64,000 nt of DNA from Alteribacter natronophilus. Lineage in GTDB: Bacteria > Bacillota > Bacilli > Bacillales > Salisediminibacteriaceae. The notes under the pieces were generated by a model. It was not told the origin of the DNA, searched no databases, and saw nothing but the letters and a program-made list of their open reading frames with translations. Location of the stretch: NCBI RefSeq assembly GCF_006007885.1, contig NZ_VCRO01000001.1, positions 1,116,001 to 1,180,000 of the forward strand, given 5' to 3'. Made by a program: the position numbers and the translations under genes. Below are positions 45,704 through 53,879 of this stretch, in pieces. Numbering within the stretch: position 1 is the first letter of the stretch; every line of letters starts with the position of its first letter.

Positions 45704-47785
45704 CTACTCTTCATTTTCCAGTTCTTCATCCTCCAGATCGAGATCGGAGGCAGAACGGTTTTCCTGCAGATCAAAGTAGGCTTCCATAATTTCCTCACTG
45801 ATGCGGTTGGCGATACCACCCGCACCCTGCTCCCGGGATACCCCAGGCACAACAACTGCGAATGCCACTTCCGGATCATTGTACGGAGCGTAACCGACAA
45901 ACGACTGATTATTCGCATCCTCGCCGTTCACCCGGACCTGGGCGGTTCCTGTTTTACCGGCCACATCCACATCGACATCCCGGAAATATGTTCTGGCAGT
46001 TCCCTGGCTTCCATGCACTACCTGATAGAATCCCTGCTGAACGCGGGCAAGATCCTGATCACTCATATCGATCCGGTTGAGCACTTTTGGTTCCATCTGC
46101 CTGTTCAGGGCCCCGAGCTCGCTTTTACTTTCTCCAGGTTCACGGATTTCAGTTACGAGTCTTGGTGCAATTCTGTAGCCTCCGTTTGCAATAACGGATG
46201 TATACTGTGCCAGCTGCATCGGTGTATACGTGTCAAACTGGCCAAAAGTCAGGAACAGCATTGTACCAGGATTATTCGTTGCACCCGATACACCGGTTGC
46301 CTCACTTGGAAGATCAACTCCCGTTGAAACACCAAGCCCGAACTGGGAATAGTAATAACGCAATGTGTGAAAAGCTCCTCGGAAATCTCCCCAGTTTCTT
46401 CCTGAATAACCGGGGATGTAATTAATGAGACGCATACCGACTTCAGCCATGTAGATGTTTGATGAGCGCTCCAGTGCCTGAATATCATTGATTCTTCCGA
46501 GTGGACGGTGTGAACTGATCGAAGGAGAGTCCGGTAAATTATCGATTGTACGGTCAATAATCTGCTCCCCATGCTGAAACACGCCGGTTTCATAGCCGAT
46601 CAGCACCGTTGCTCCCTTAATGGTTGAACCTGCTTCGGTAGCGTAGTTGATGGCGGAGGTGTCATCCACAAACTCTCCACCCTCTCCAACCATTGACAAT
46701 ACATCTCCGGTATGAGGGTCCATCATTACTACAAAGGCCTGTTCATCTTCAATGAAATGGCGGGCCGAAGAAGACAGTTCGTTTTCCACGATCTCCTCCA
46801 CCTGCTGCTGCAGTTCCATATCAATACTTAAAACGAGATCGTTTCCTCTTTTACCTTCCACTTCTTCCGGGTTTCTCAGAAACTCTCCGGTACGGTCCAT
46901 ATGGTTGTTCAGGCTGCCGCTGCGGCCTTTCAGGACGGGTTCGTACTGATTTTCAAGATAGCTTCTGCCCACTTCGTCATTCCGGTTGTACCCGTTCGCC
47001 AGGTATTCCTCCACACGGTCCCGCTCGATCGGGCCGAGATTCCCGAATACCCCTCTCAGGCTGTCACCGAACGGATAGGCCCGTGCACTGTCCCGTGCAA
47101 TATCCACACCCGGCAGGTCTTCCATGTTTTCCATGATTTTTGCCGCTTCTTCGTACTCAATCCCTCTCAGTACCTTATGTGGCAGGTAGTTGTACCCGGC
47201 AATGAATTCACGCCAGATTCCGAAAACCTCCCACCCTTCGTCCGTAATCATGTCCATCTCTTCATCGCCGACGCGGTTAAGGCGCTCTTCATAAGCTTCC
47301 TGGTCGTTCATGCCGAGTTCCCGCTGTTCCTGAAAAGAAAGCACTTCATACGGTTCGTCAATGGTCAGCAGCTCAAGAAATTCATCATTATCCTCATCGC
47401 TCAGATCATTGAGGAGAAGGAAGAAATCCTGAACATCCCTCGGATTGATCCGATCCTGCTCCACCGTTATATATTCATTCAGCTTTCTCGCTGTTTCAAG
47501 AATCTCCCTTGATGAGGTACGCCTGTTTGTGTAGGTCACTGTCAGCTGAAGTTCATTGTCCACCACAACATTCCCGTGGCGGTCGTACATGAGCCCCCTC
47601 GGTGCCTCAACCGGCGAACTGATGTTAATGGTACGTTCAAGCTGTTCCTGATACTGCTCCCCCTGCACGATCTGGACAAATCCAAGTCTCAGAATCAGTG
47701 CGGAAAAAAGAATAAACACGACAAAAAACAGAACGTTAAGCCTGACCGGCACGTGAGCCTTTAGATTGCTTTTTGTTTTCCCCAT
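45704..47785 (-). CDS. pbpA: Class B penicillin-binding protein 2 (peptidoglycan transpeptidase)
   Basis: 693 aa. Single N-terminal TM (LNVLFFVVFILFSALILRLG), dimerisation domain with EAPRGLMYDRHGNVV, then transpeptidase motifs SxxK (AGSTIKG), SxN (ERSSN) and KTG (VAGKTGTAQV). Related B. subtilis PBP2a drives side-wall synthesis with RodA. ATG 47785 follows GAAAGGA at 8 nt; an ATG eight codons upstream with GGATG is possible. Acidic C-terminal tail (LDLEDEELENEE). Confidence 0.95.
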   Translation of the reverse strand: MGKTKSNLKAHVPVRLNVLFFVVFILFSALILRLGFVQIVQGEQYQEQLERTINISSPVEAPRGLMYDRHGNVVVDNELQLTVTYTNRRTSSREILETARKLNEYITVEQDRINPRDVQDFFLLLNDLSDEDNDEFLELLTIDEPYEVLSFQEQRELGMNDQEAYEERLNRVGDEEMDMITDEGWEVFGIWREFIAGYNYLPHKVLRGIEYEEAAKIMENMEDLPGVDIARDSARAYPFGDSLRGVFGNLGPIERDRVEEYLANGYNRNDEVGRSYLENQYEPVLKGRSGSLNNHMDRTGEFLRNPEEVEGKRGNDLVLSIDMELQQQVEEIVENELSSSARHFIEDEQAFVVMMDPHTGDVLSMVGEGGEFVDDTSAINYATEAGSTIKGATVLIGYETGVFQHGEQIIDRTIDNLPDSPSISSHRPLGRINDIQALERSSNIYMAEVGMRLINYIPGYSGRNWGDFRGAFHTLRYYYSQFGLGVSTGVDLPSEATGVSGATNNPGTMLFLTFGQFDTYTPMQLAQYTSVIANGGYRIAPRLVTEIREPGESKSELGALNRQMEPKVLNRIDMSDQDLARVQQGFYQVVHGSQGTARTYFRDVDVDVAGKTGTAQVRVNGEDANNQSFVGYAPYNDPEVAFAVVVPGVSREQGAGGIANRISEEIMEAYFDLQENRSASDLDLEDEELENEE

Positions 47786-47868
47786 ATTCGTATCCTTTCG
47801 TTCATACATTTTGCATCCTGCGCGCAGACCCCTCCTGCAAAACTTCCTTTCACAAACACAATGAGTAC

Positions 47869-48003
47869 TGCTGTTCCTCCACTACAGGCGGACGCTTTCT
47901 GCAGGCAGGGCTTCAGCCTCCTCGTGAAAACCACCCTCCGGGGTCTTCTGCACCTGCTTCTCCCGAGGGCACCGCCTTCGTTTCGCTCTTTAAACAATTT
48001 TTT
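47869..48003 (+). repeat. Dispersed repeat copy R10, short form
   Basis: CTACAGGCGGACGCTTTCTG ... CTTCAGCCTCCTCGTGAAAA ... CCCTCCGGGGTCTTCTGCAC ... CACCGCCTTCGTTTCGCTC. Lies between the 6S-like RNA and pbpA. Confidence 0.88.
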
Positions 48004-48117
48004 AAAAACAGCATACACAAAAGAAAACCTGGCTTACCGCCAAGTTTACGTGAGCGGAACTCCCCCGCTGGTCCGGTCTGATCTACTTATGTACAGTTCC
48101 TCACGGGAACCTGATAT

Positions 48118-48354
48118 ATAAAAAATGGAAGACACCCTGTAAAAGGTGCCCTTTTAAAAGTATGCCCGCGAATGCGGTTATCTTCAAAGACATCACGAAC
48201 CCGCGCTAGGCAGGTGGGTGTTCGCAGAAATGTTTCCAGCTTCCTCAGCTTACGAGGCATGCTGTAGACATTTCAATGTGGAACTCCCAATGTGAATTGG
48301 TGTTCGGTTCGAATTAGCTCGAAGTTCACCAACACCGCAGGCGCTCTTAAATTT
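48118..48354 (-). ncRNA. Probable 6S RNA (regulator of RNA polymerase)
   Basis: About 200 nt plus terminator. The ends pair (TTTAAGAGCGCC with GGGCATACTTTTAAA); the interior has CCTGCGGTGTTGG near the 5' side and GGGTTCGTGATGTCTTTGAA plus AACCGCATTCGCGGG near the 3' side, a layout I associate with Firmicute 6S RNAs, with a long rod (GAAATGT...ACATTTC enclosing CCTC...GAGG). A GGCACC...GGTGTC terminator with T6 ends it at about 48118. A strong SigA-type promoter precedes it. Identity is by structure and motif memory, not by search. Confidence 0.62.
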
Positions 48355-48361
48355 CATCTTT

Positions 48362-48389
48362 ATTATAGCATATTCGTGTTCTTTTTCAA
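48362..48389 (-). promoter_or_regulatory. SigA-type promoter of the 6S-like RNA
   Basis: -35 TTGAAA (48389-48384), 16-nt spacer, perfect -10 TATAAT (48367-48362), with start expected near 48354. It sits right after the yqgE stop. Confidence 0.85.
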
Positions 48390-48407
48390 CACGTTCCAAC
48401 GTCCCGA

Positions 48408-49664
48408 TTATCTCTTTTTTAATACTGTGAATGTTTCCTTATTCGCCGCTCCTGGAAGATCGATCCCTTTTACAATCCAGTAGATAATCGTGTGCCCTGC
48501 CCCGAGAATGAGGAGCACAATCGGAATGCCCGTTTTTTCCCCGAGAAGAAGAACAGCACCGATAAACATCAGGATTGACACAATCCGCCCGAAATTCGTA
48601 AACAGCTCTCTTACAACGATGTATTCGACTCTCATTTCCGCCGCTTTCCAGCCGTTTCCGATCACATCGTATGTGAGTGACACGTAGGGAACGAGCAGAA
48701 GCGGATAGGCGATCGACACCACTACTCCGTAGGTGAGAAGCAGGGTAAAGTTCAACTCGAAGATAATCAGGAAAATCGCAGCATAGAGGATCAGTCCACC
48801 AATAAGGATAGCACGTTTTCTTAGACCGGGTTTTATAAAACGCCCGGTAAGATAATAGCACACGAACGCTACCGCTGAGGCAACAAGCCCGTATGTACCG
48901 AGAGCCAGTTCACTTCCGGTTGCTACATAGATCCAAACCACAATCAGGAAGATAAACGTTCCTTCCCTCAAGCCCTGGAAAAAGTGAGCGTGAAGAATCG
49001 ACTTCCAGTTCCTGTCTTTCTTTCTGAGATGCCAGATATCCTTCAGGTGGTACCCGCCTTCCGCCGAGCGCCTGTTCAGGAAAAAGCTGAGCACAACAGC
49101 CAATAAAAAAAGACCAAGCGATATGGCAAAGATGACACGGTACCCCGTCAGCTTATCCATGTGGGTAATAATAAAACCGGCACCAATAGGCCCGATCATC
49201 CCGGCAAAAGAGGTAAGGATCCCGAGAAATCCGTTGAAAAAGTCGCGGGTTTCCGGTTCGGTAATTTCAAAGGTAAGCACGTTAAAGCTCAGCCAGTAAA
49301 ACCCGTAACCGATTCCGAGAAGTCCCCCGAGGATAAGCAGGTATTTCCCTGCATTTTCTCCCATTATAAGCACAGTTGTAAAGAAAACACTGAGTGAGAT
49401 TACACCCAGCCTCAATACAACTACCCGGTCGATCTTTTTTGCCCACCTGCCTGCAAGAATAAACGTAAGCGGCTGGAGCACGACAACAGCCAGGTTATAA
49501 AGGGCGATATCCACGTATTCACCGGACTGCTTCCACAAATACACGTTCACAAAAGTGTTGGAAAGGGCAATACCAAGAGAATACAGTCCGCCGATCAGAA
49601 GCAGCAGACTCAGGTCCCTATTCAGTTCGATGTCGCCGACTAGTACCTGCAGAAATCGTTTCAT
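48408..49664 (-). CDS. yqgE: MFS transporter YqgE
   Basis: 418 aa, about 12 membrane helices. Starts MKRFLQVLVGDIELNRDLSL and has the cytosolic motif AGRWAKKIDRVVVLRLG between TM2 and TM3. Substrate unknown. It sits between pbpA and sodA as in B. subtilis. Confidence 0.92.
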   Translation of the reverse strand: MKRFLQVLVGDIELNRDLSLLLLIGGLYSLGIALSNTFVNVYLWKQSGEYVDIALYNLAVVVLQPLTFILAGRWAKKIDRVVVLRLGVISLSVFFTTVLIMGENAGKYLLILGGLLGIGYGFYWLSFNVLTFEITEPETRDFFNGFLGILTSFAGMIGPIGAGFIITHMDKLTGYRVIFAISLGLFLLAVVLSFFLNRRSAEGGYHLKDIWHLRKKDRNWKSILHAHFFQGLREGTFIFLIVVWIYVATGSELALGTYGLVASAVAFVCYYLTGRFIKPGLRKRAILIGGLILYAAIFLIIFELNFTLLLTYGVVVSIAYPLLLVPYVSLTYDVIGNGWKAAEMRVEYIVVRELFTNFGRIVSILMFIGAVLLLGEKTGIPIVLLILGAGHTIIYWIVKGIDLPGAANKETFTVLKKR

Positions 49665-49899
49665 GGCCGAACTCTCCTTCTCTCGTCACGTCCCTTAGTG
49701 TGCCAAAAGAAGTTTGGGTTATTCCGGCTCAAAGCGGTATTCACACAGGATTGGGGGCCTGTAAATACTGATTCAATCGGCTTTTTCACCAGTCAGAATG
49801 GAGGAAAGATTATTTTCGGTGACGTGTGCCGGTTCCGGAGAAGGAAGTAAAATTCAATATACAAACGACAATACATTAATCGCCGTGAAGACCGTTTTG

Positions 49900-50000
49900 A
49901 GTAATGCGTAGTTCGGGGATATTGAATGGTTATTTTATTTCGCTGCAGGCGGAATTCATTTTGTGAACTGCAGCAGGAGGCTTGGGCATTACCGGCTGAA
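49900..50000 (+). repeat. Degenerate dispersed-repeat remnant R11
   Basis: Only CGCTGCAGGCGGAATTCATT and CAGGAGGCTTGGGCATTACC remain recognisable. Confidence 0.45.
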
Positions 50001-50054
50001 AAACAATTCACACCAATAATACTGCACGAGTAATAACGGCTCCTCCTGTATACA

Positions 50055-50080
50055 CAAAAAAGAGCCCCAGTCGGGCCCTT
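50055..50080 (-). terminator. Terminator of the PrcB-like lipoprotein gene
   Basis: Minus strand AGGGCCC GAC TGGGGCTCT (7 bp with one G-T) and T6. Confidence 0.7.
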
Positions 50081-50087
50081 CATACGA

Positions 50088-50750
50088 CTACATCTCTTCA
50101 GTTCCAGCGCTCTCCTGCCAGTGCGGAAAGGCTTCCCCGCTCATCGTTTCCCTGACTGTTATGGATTCAGGCACTTCCTGGTTATGAAAGTGCAGAGCCA
50201 CTGCCGGGTTTGTCAGTGCCTGCGTGACCATCGCACCGGGCTCCGGCTTTTTTTCACGGACCAGGACGGTTACTCCTGATTCAGTATGTTCCACGTCGTC
50301 AACGTGAAGCGAAAAGCCTCCTGTCGGCCGCATGCCGGTTGATACGACGAGCACCCATCCGTCTGAGACTTCAAACGTTCTGTAGCCTTTCAGATCCGTA
50401 TTCTGTACGAGTCTGGATAGATAGCTTTTTACTTCAGGGTATGCTGCTGCGCTTTTGTGATCCAATACCGTGTAATCCGTCATGTCCGCCTCCTCGTTTT
50501 TTTCGTTTTGTTCATTCTCACCGTCCGCTCCGCTGCGGTCGGCATTCCCATCCTCTTCACCGTACTCCTCGTCCGCTTCCGGTGTTTCTGGTTCTGCTTT
50601 GTCTTCACTGCCAACTTGCCCGTCTTCCCCATTATATTCCCCGGACTGATCATATTCTTCTTCCACGGCACCGTCTATATTCCCTGCTTCCTGCCCGCAT
50701 CCGGCAGTAAACAGAAACAGAGTGCATAAGAAGACGACTGTTTTAAGCAT
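50088..50750 (-). CDS. Lipoprotein with PrcB-like C-terminal domain
   Basis: 220 aa. Lipobox LFTAGC puts the lipidated cysteine at residue 18. Residues 25-90 are a disordered, very acidic linker. The C-terminal 100 residues (GWVLVVSTGMRPTGGFSLHV, GVTVLVREKKPEPGAMVTQA) match the PrcB fold, which in Treponema is a protease-complex subunit. Role here unknown. Start ATG has GGGGG close by. Confidence 0.82.
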   Translation of the reverse strand: MLKTVVFLCTLFLFTAGCGQEAGNIDGAVEEEYDQSGEYNGEDGQVGSEDKAEPETPEADEEYGEEDGNADRSGADGENEQNEKNEEADMTDYTVLDHKSAAAYPEVKSYLSRLVQNTDLKGYRTFEVSDGWVLVVSTGMRPTGGFSLHVDDVEHTESGVTVLVREKKPEPGAMVTQALTNPAVALHFHNQEVPESITVRETMSGEAFPHWQESAGTEEM

Positions 50751-50825
50751 TCCCCCGCGCCCCTTTTTTTCAGAATGTTCCTGCTTTTTCAGTCGTCAAA
50801 CCGGCCGCTCCCGTTACACCTATGT

Positions 50826-50859
50826 AAAAAGCCGCTCCGGGTTGTACCCGAAACGGCTC
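50826..50859 (-). terminator. Terminator of sodA
   Basis: Minus strand AGCCGTTTCGGG TACAA CCCGGAGCGGCT then TTTTT. Confidence 0.9.
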
Positions 50860-50869
50860 TGTAAAATGA

Positions 50870-51478
50870 TTACTTAGCGTCAGCGTAACGATTCTGGACT
50901 TCTTCCCAGTTGATTACGTTGAAGAATGCATCCACATAGTCAGGACGCTTGTTCTGATACTTCAGGTAGTACGCATGCTCCCATACGTCTACACCAAGGA
51001 TTGGTGTTTTACCTTCTGAAAGAGGAGTGTCCTGGTTAAGCGTGCTTGTAACTTCAAGCTGACCGTTATTAACAACGAGCCAGGACCAGCCGGAACCAAA
51101 ACGTGCAAGTGCAGCGTTTTTGAATTCTTCCTTGAATTTGTCGAAGCTTCCGAAGGCACTGTTGATTGCATCAGCAAGTTCACCAGTCGGTGCGCCGCCG
51201 CCATTCGGGCTCATGATCTGCCAGAAGAGCGTGTGGTTGTAATGACCGCCGCCGTTGTTGCGGACCGGTCCGCGAACGTCTTCAGGAAGTGCATCAAGGT
51301 CGCTCAGAAGTTCTTCAATGCTTTTGTTCTGAAGGTCGGAATGCCCTTCAAGTGCACTGTTCAGCTTCGTAACGTACGTGTTATGGTGCTTCCCGTGGTG
51401 AATCTTCATCGTTTCTTCATCAATGTGCGGTGTAAGAGCGTCGTGTGTGTAAGGTAGTTCTGGAAGTGTAAATGCCAT
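50870..51478 (-). CDS. sodA: Superoxide dismutase [Mn/Fe]
   Basis: 202 aa. Metal ligands: His in [12 protein letters not shown], His in [11 protein letters not shown], and Asp/His in [18 protein letters not shown]. Bacilli use the Mn form, consistent with mntR upstream in this chromosome segment. Terminator follows; AAGGAGGAG before the ATG. Confidence 0.98.
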   Translation of the reverse strand: MAFTLPELPYTHDALTPHIDEETMKIHHGKHHNTYVTKLNSALEGHSDLQNKSIEELLSDLDALPEDVRGPVRNNGGGHYNHTLFWQIMSPNGGGAPTGELADAINSAFGSFDKFKEEFKNAALARFGSGWSWLVVNNGQLEVTSTLNQDTPLSEGKTPILGVDVWEHAYYLKYQNKRPDYVDAFFNVINWEEVQNRYADAK

Positions 51479-51721
51479 CGTAAATCTCCTCCTTATTATA
51501 ATATGTAGCTTTTATGTGAATGAGGTGGGACCACCTCATTTTCACCGTGACTGAAGACAGCCTGAAAGCGCAGAGCCCTTACTGTGCTCTACGGTTTTAC
51601 ATTACCAGATATACCCGTGGTATTCAAACGTTAAACACTTTGCAGTATAGTCAGTTATCTCCCGATGAAAACAAGGTTTCTTCAATGGTGATGCTTAATT
51701 TTATCTTGTCCAAAGTATAAG

Positions 51722-51860
51722 TCACATTTTGCTGCAGGCGGACGCTTTCCGCGGGCATCACTTCAGCCTCCTCGGGAAGAGCACCCTCCGGTGTCTTCAG
51801 TCGATGCTTTTCCAGCAGGAGTCGCCGCCTTTCGCTCCAGATACAAGTGAACAAAGTAAT
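51722..51860 (+). repeat. Dispersed repeat copy R12, short form
   Basis: GCTGCAGGCGGACGCTTTCC ... CTTCAGCCTCCTCGGGAAGA ... CACCCTCCGGTGTCTTCAG ... GGAGTCGCCGCCTTTCGCTC. Lies in the sodA-uppP spacer. Confidence 0.92.
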
Positions 51861-51941
51861 CTGAACTACGTTTCCGGTATATCCCCCCGGACAGGCCATA
51901 TATATAGGACGAGACTGTTATGATAGAAAGGGGTTAGTCCC

Positions 51942-52787
51942 ATGACTTGGTACGAAGCGCTGATCATCGGATTTGTCCAGGGAATCAGTGAATTCCTCCC
52001 TATTTCAAGCTCCGCCCACCTTCTCATCGCCGAAAAGGTGCTGGGCATTTCCTATTACGATCCAACCCTGACTTTTGAAATCCTTCTTCACTTCGCCTCG
52101 CTTCTCGCCGTACTCGTTTATTTCCGGTCAGACCTTCTCTCCCTTATGAAAAAGACAGGCATTTACCTCTTTAAAAGAGAGCAGGCGTATAAGAACGACT
52201 TCCGGTTCGTCATGCTCCTTCTCATCTCCACTGCTGTTACTTTCGGTATTGGAAAAATGCTGGAAAATTCGCTCGGAAGCGGTATTACGAACTTTTCCCT
52301 GATCGCAGCCGCCCTCATCATTACTGGAATCTTTCTTATTTTCATTGAACACGGAGGGTTTAAGGAACGAAAGGCGAAAGGGGATATTACGATAAGGGAT
52401 GCGTGCTGGATCGGCGTTGCTCAGGCAATCGCTGTAATTCCGGGGATCTCCCGGGCCGGCAGCACCCTCGTCGGAGCAATGATGCTCGGTCTGAAAAAGG
52501 AAGAAGCACTCAGGTACTCCTTCCTACTCTCGATTCCGATTATAAGTGGTCTGACGCTCTTGAAAGTGACCTCCATGGAAACGCTCGCTTCCACCAGCCC
52601 ACTGAGTCTGGCAGTCGCTTTTATCAGTGCTTTCGCGTTTGCCCTTGTAGGGATCCGCTGGCTCATCGGCATGGTTCAGCGCACCAGGCTTTCCTGGTTT
52701 GCTGTTTACTGCATCACTCTCGGGATCACAGTCTGGGTGCTTTACGGCAATGAGCCGACCGCTGTGACTAATTCATTTATGCGCTGA
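51942..52787 (+). CDS. uppP: Undecaprenyl-diphosphate phosphatase UppP (BacA)
   Basis: 281 aa, about eight helices. Catalytic motifs GISEFLPISSSAHL near residue 18 and PGISRAGSTL near 168. Recycles the wall-lipid carrier C55-PP to C55-P. ATG preceded by GAAAGGGG. Its last 11 bp overlap the convergent IscA-like gene. Confidence 0.97.
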   Translation: MTWYEALIIGFVQGISEFLPISSSAHLLIAEKVLGISYYDPTLTFEILLHFASLLAVLVYFRSDLLSLMKKTGIYLFKREQAYKNDFRFVMLLLISTAVTFGIGKMLENSLGSGITNFSLIAAALIITGIFLIFIEHGGFKERKAKGDITIRDACWIGVAQAIAVIPGISRAGSTLVGAMMLGLKKEEALRYSFLLSIPIISGLTLLKVTSMETLASTSPLSLAVAFISAFAFALVGIRWLIGMVQRTRLSWFAVYCITLGITVWVLYGNEPTAVTNSFMR

Positions 52788-53106
52788 GGGGCACGAGTTT
52801 CAGACGCGGGTTGAGCATCTCGTTCGGACTTTTCAGCTGGAGCCTGCCGTTCTGGTGATCGATGATGATATCCGTATCAAAAAAGACGCTTACCTGCGGA
52901 TCCATAACGAAGGTCACGCCTTCAAGATCCGACGTGAGCGTTTCATATTTTTCCGGCTTTTCCACCAGCTGTACGAGCCGTGCCACGCCGCTTACGACAC
53001 AGCCGCAGCCGTCTGTATCGTGTTCTATTTCCACAATTGCTTCACCTGTAACGGCAAGACTATCAAGAATGACCTGCCGCGCTTCTTTTTTCACCTGTAA
53101 ATTCAT
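52777..53106 (-). CDS. HesB/IscA-fold iron-sulfur biogenesis family protein
   Basis: 109 aa. Core domain with a CGC pair (TDGCGCVVSG) and FDTDIIIDHQNGRLQL, but lacking the classical C-terminal CGC of IscA, like B. subtilis YqkB/YneR-type relatives. Start at ATG 53106 (GGTGA upstream); ATG 53118 is possible. Confidence 0.82.
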   Translation of the reverse strand: MNLQVKKEARQVILDSLAVTGEAIVEIEHDTDGCGCVVSGVARLVQLVEKPEKYETLTSDLEGVTFVMDPQVSVFFDTDIIIDHQNGRLQLKSPNEMLNPRLKLVPLSA

Positions 53107-53204
53107 TGATGTCACCATCCTCGTTTCCTGTATAGTATACCCCCTCCCCCGGATCGACTCACGCTAAACGCCTGGTGCGAGGGAGGTTTTATGAAAATAA
53201 GAAC

Positions 53205-53356
53205 TTTCTTTTCGGAAAGATTGCTGTGAGGCTGCACAGGCGGACACTTTCCGCGGGCAGGGCCTCAGCCTCCTCGGGAAGATCGCCCTTTCCCCTCGGA
53301 GTGGCCGCCTTGCGCTTCATAACATTACTTGGTAAAAGCAATCTATACGAAAAAAA
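53205..53356 (+). repeat. Dispersed repeat copy R13, short form with end repeats
   Basis: Left TTTCGGAAAGATTGCTG and right AAAGCAATCTATACGAAA are inverted copies. Interior CAGGCGGACACTTTCCGCGG ... GCCTCAGCCTCCTCGGGAAG ... GGAGTGGCCGCCTTGCGCTTC. Confidence 0.88.
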
Positions 53357-53416
53357 CCAATAAAAAACGATCTACATGCTCTTTTAAAAGAACACGTAAA
53401 TCGTTGATTGTAAGTA

Positions 53417-53509
53417 TGGCGGAGGAAGAGGGATTCGAACCCCCGCGGGCCGTGAAGCCCCTGTCGGTTTTCAAGACCGATCCCTTCAGCCGGACTTGGG
53501 TATTCCTCC
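53417..53509 (-). tRNA. tRNA-Ser(TGA)
   Basis: Class II tRNA with a long variable arm; anticodon TGA in GGTCTTGAAAACC, T loop GGGTTCGAATCCC, encoded CCA. Last of three tRNAs. Confidence 0.97.
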
Positions 53510-53553
53510 GTAAGCGCCGCCGTTAAAACGAGGCATGTATGTAACGGATATTT

Positions 53554-53630
53554 TGGTGGACCCTGTAGGACTCGAACCTACGACCGGACGGTTATGAGCC
53601 GTCTGCTCTAACCAACTGAGCTAAGGGTCC
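53554..53630 (-). tRNA. tRNA-Ile2(CAT), lysidine-dependent
   Basis: Anticodon stem ACGGCTCATAACCGT with CAT. Body (GGACCCTTAGCTCAGTTGGT ... TAGGTTCGAGTCCTA) resembles the Bacillus Ile2 tRNA whose C34 TilS changes to lysidine; could otherwise be a Met tRNA. Encoded CCA. Confidence 0.85.
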
Positions 53631-53636
53631 TTTAGA

Positions 53637-53713
53637 TGGTAGCGGCGGAGGGAATCGAACCCCCGACCTCACGGGTATGAACCGTACGCTCTAGCCAGCT
53701 GAGCTACACCGCC
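53637..53713 (-). tRNA. tRNA-Met(CAT), elongator
   Basis: Anticodon CAT in TACGGTTCATACCCGTG; body GGCGGTGTAGCTCAGCTGGC matches Bacillus elongator Met tRNA. First of the three-tRNA cluster, encoded CCA. Confidence 0.9.
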
Positions 53714-53834
53714 GCAAAAAGTATTTCTTTCAAAGACATTGAATATCTTAGCATGTATTACAAAAAGAAGTCAATTGTTTTTTTGCAGAATCATCAAAAC
53801 TCTAAAAGAATATGTTCAGCTCTTTTACTATACA

Positions 53835-53869
53835 CAAAAAAAGGAGGAGCGCCAAGGCCCCTCCCGGAA
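53835..53869 (-). terminator. Terminator of the Na/Pi transporter gene
   Basis: Minus strand GGGAGGGGCCTTGGCGCTCC then TCC and seven T. Confidence 0.8.
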
Positions 53870-53879
53870 AAAATTTCTT

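Noticed and set aside
49793-50083. 96-codon frame between yqgE and the PrcB-like gene
   Set aside because: Covers a repeat remnant and terminator, no plausible start signal.
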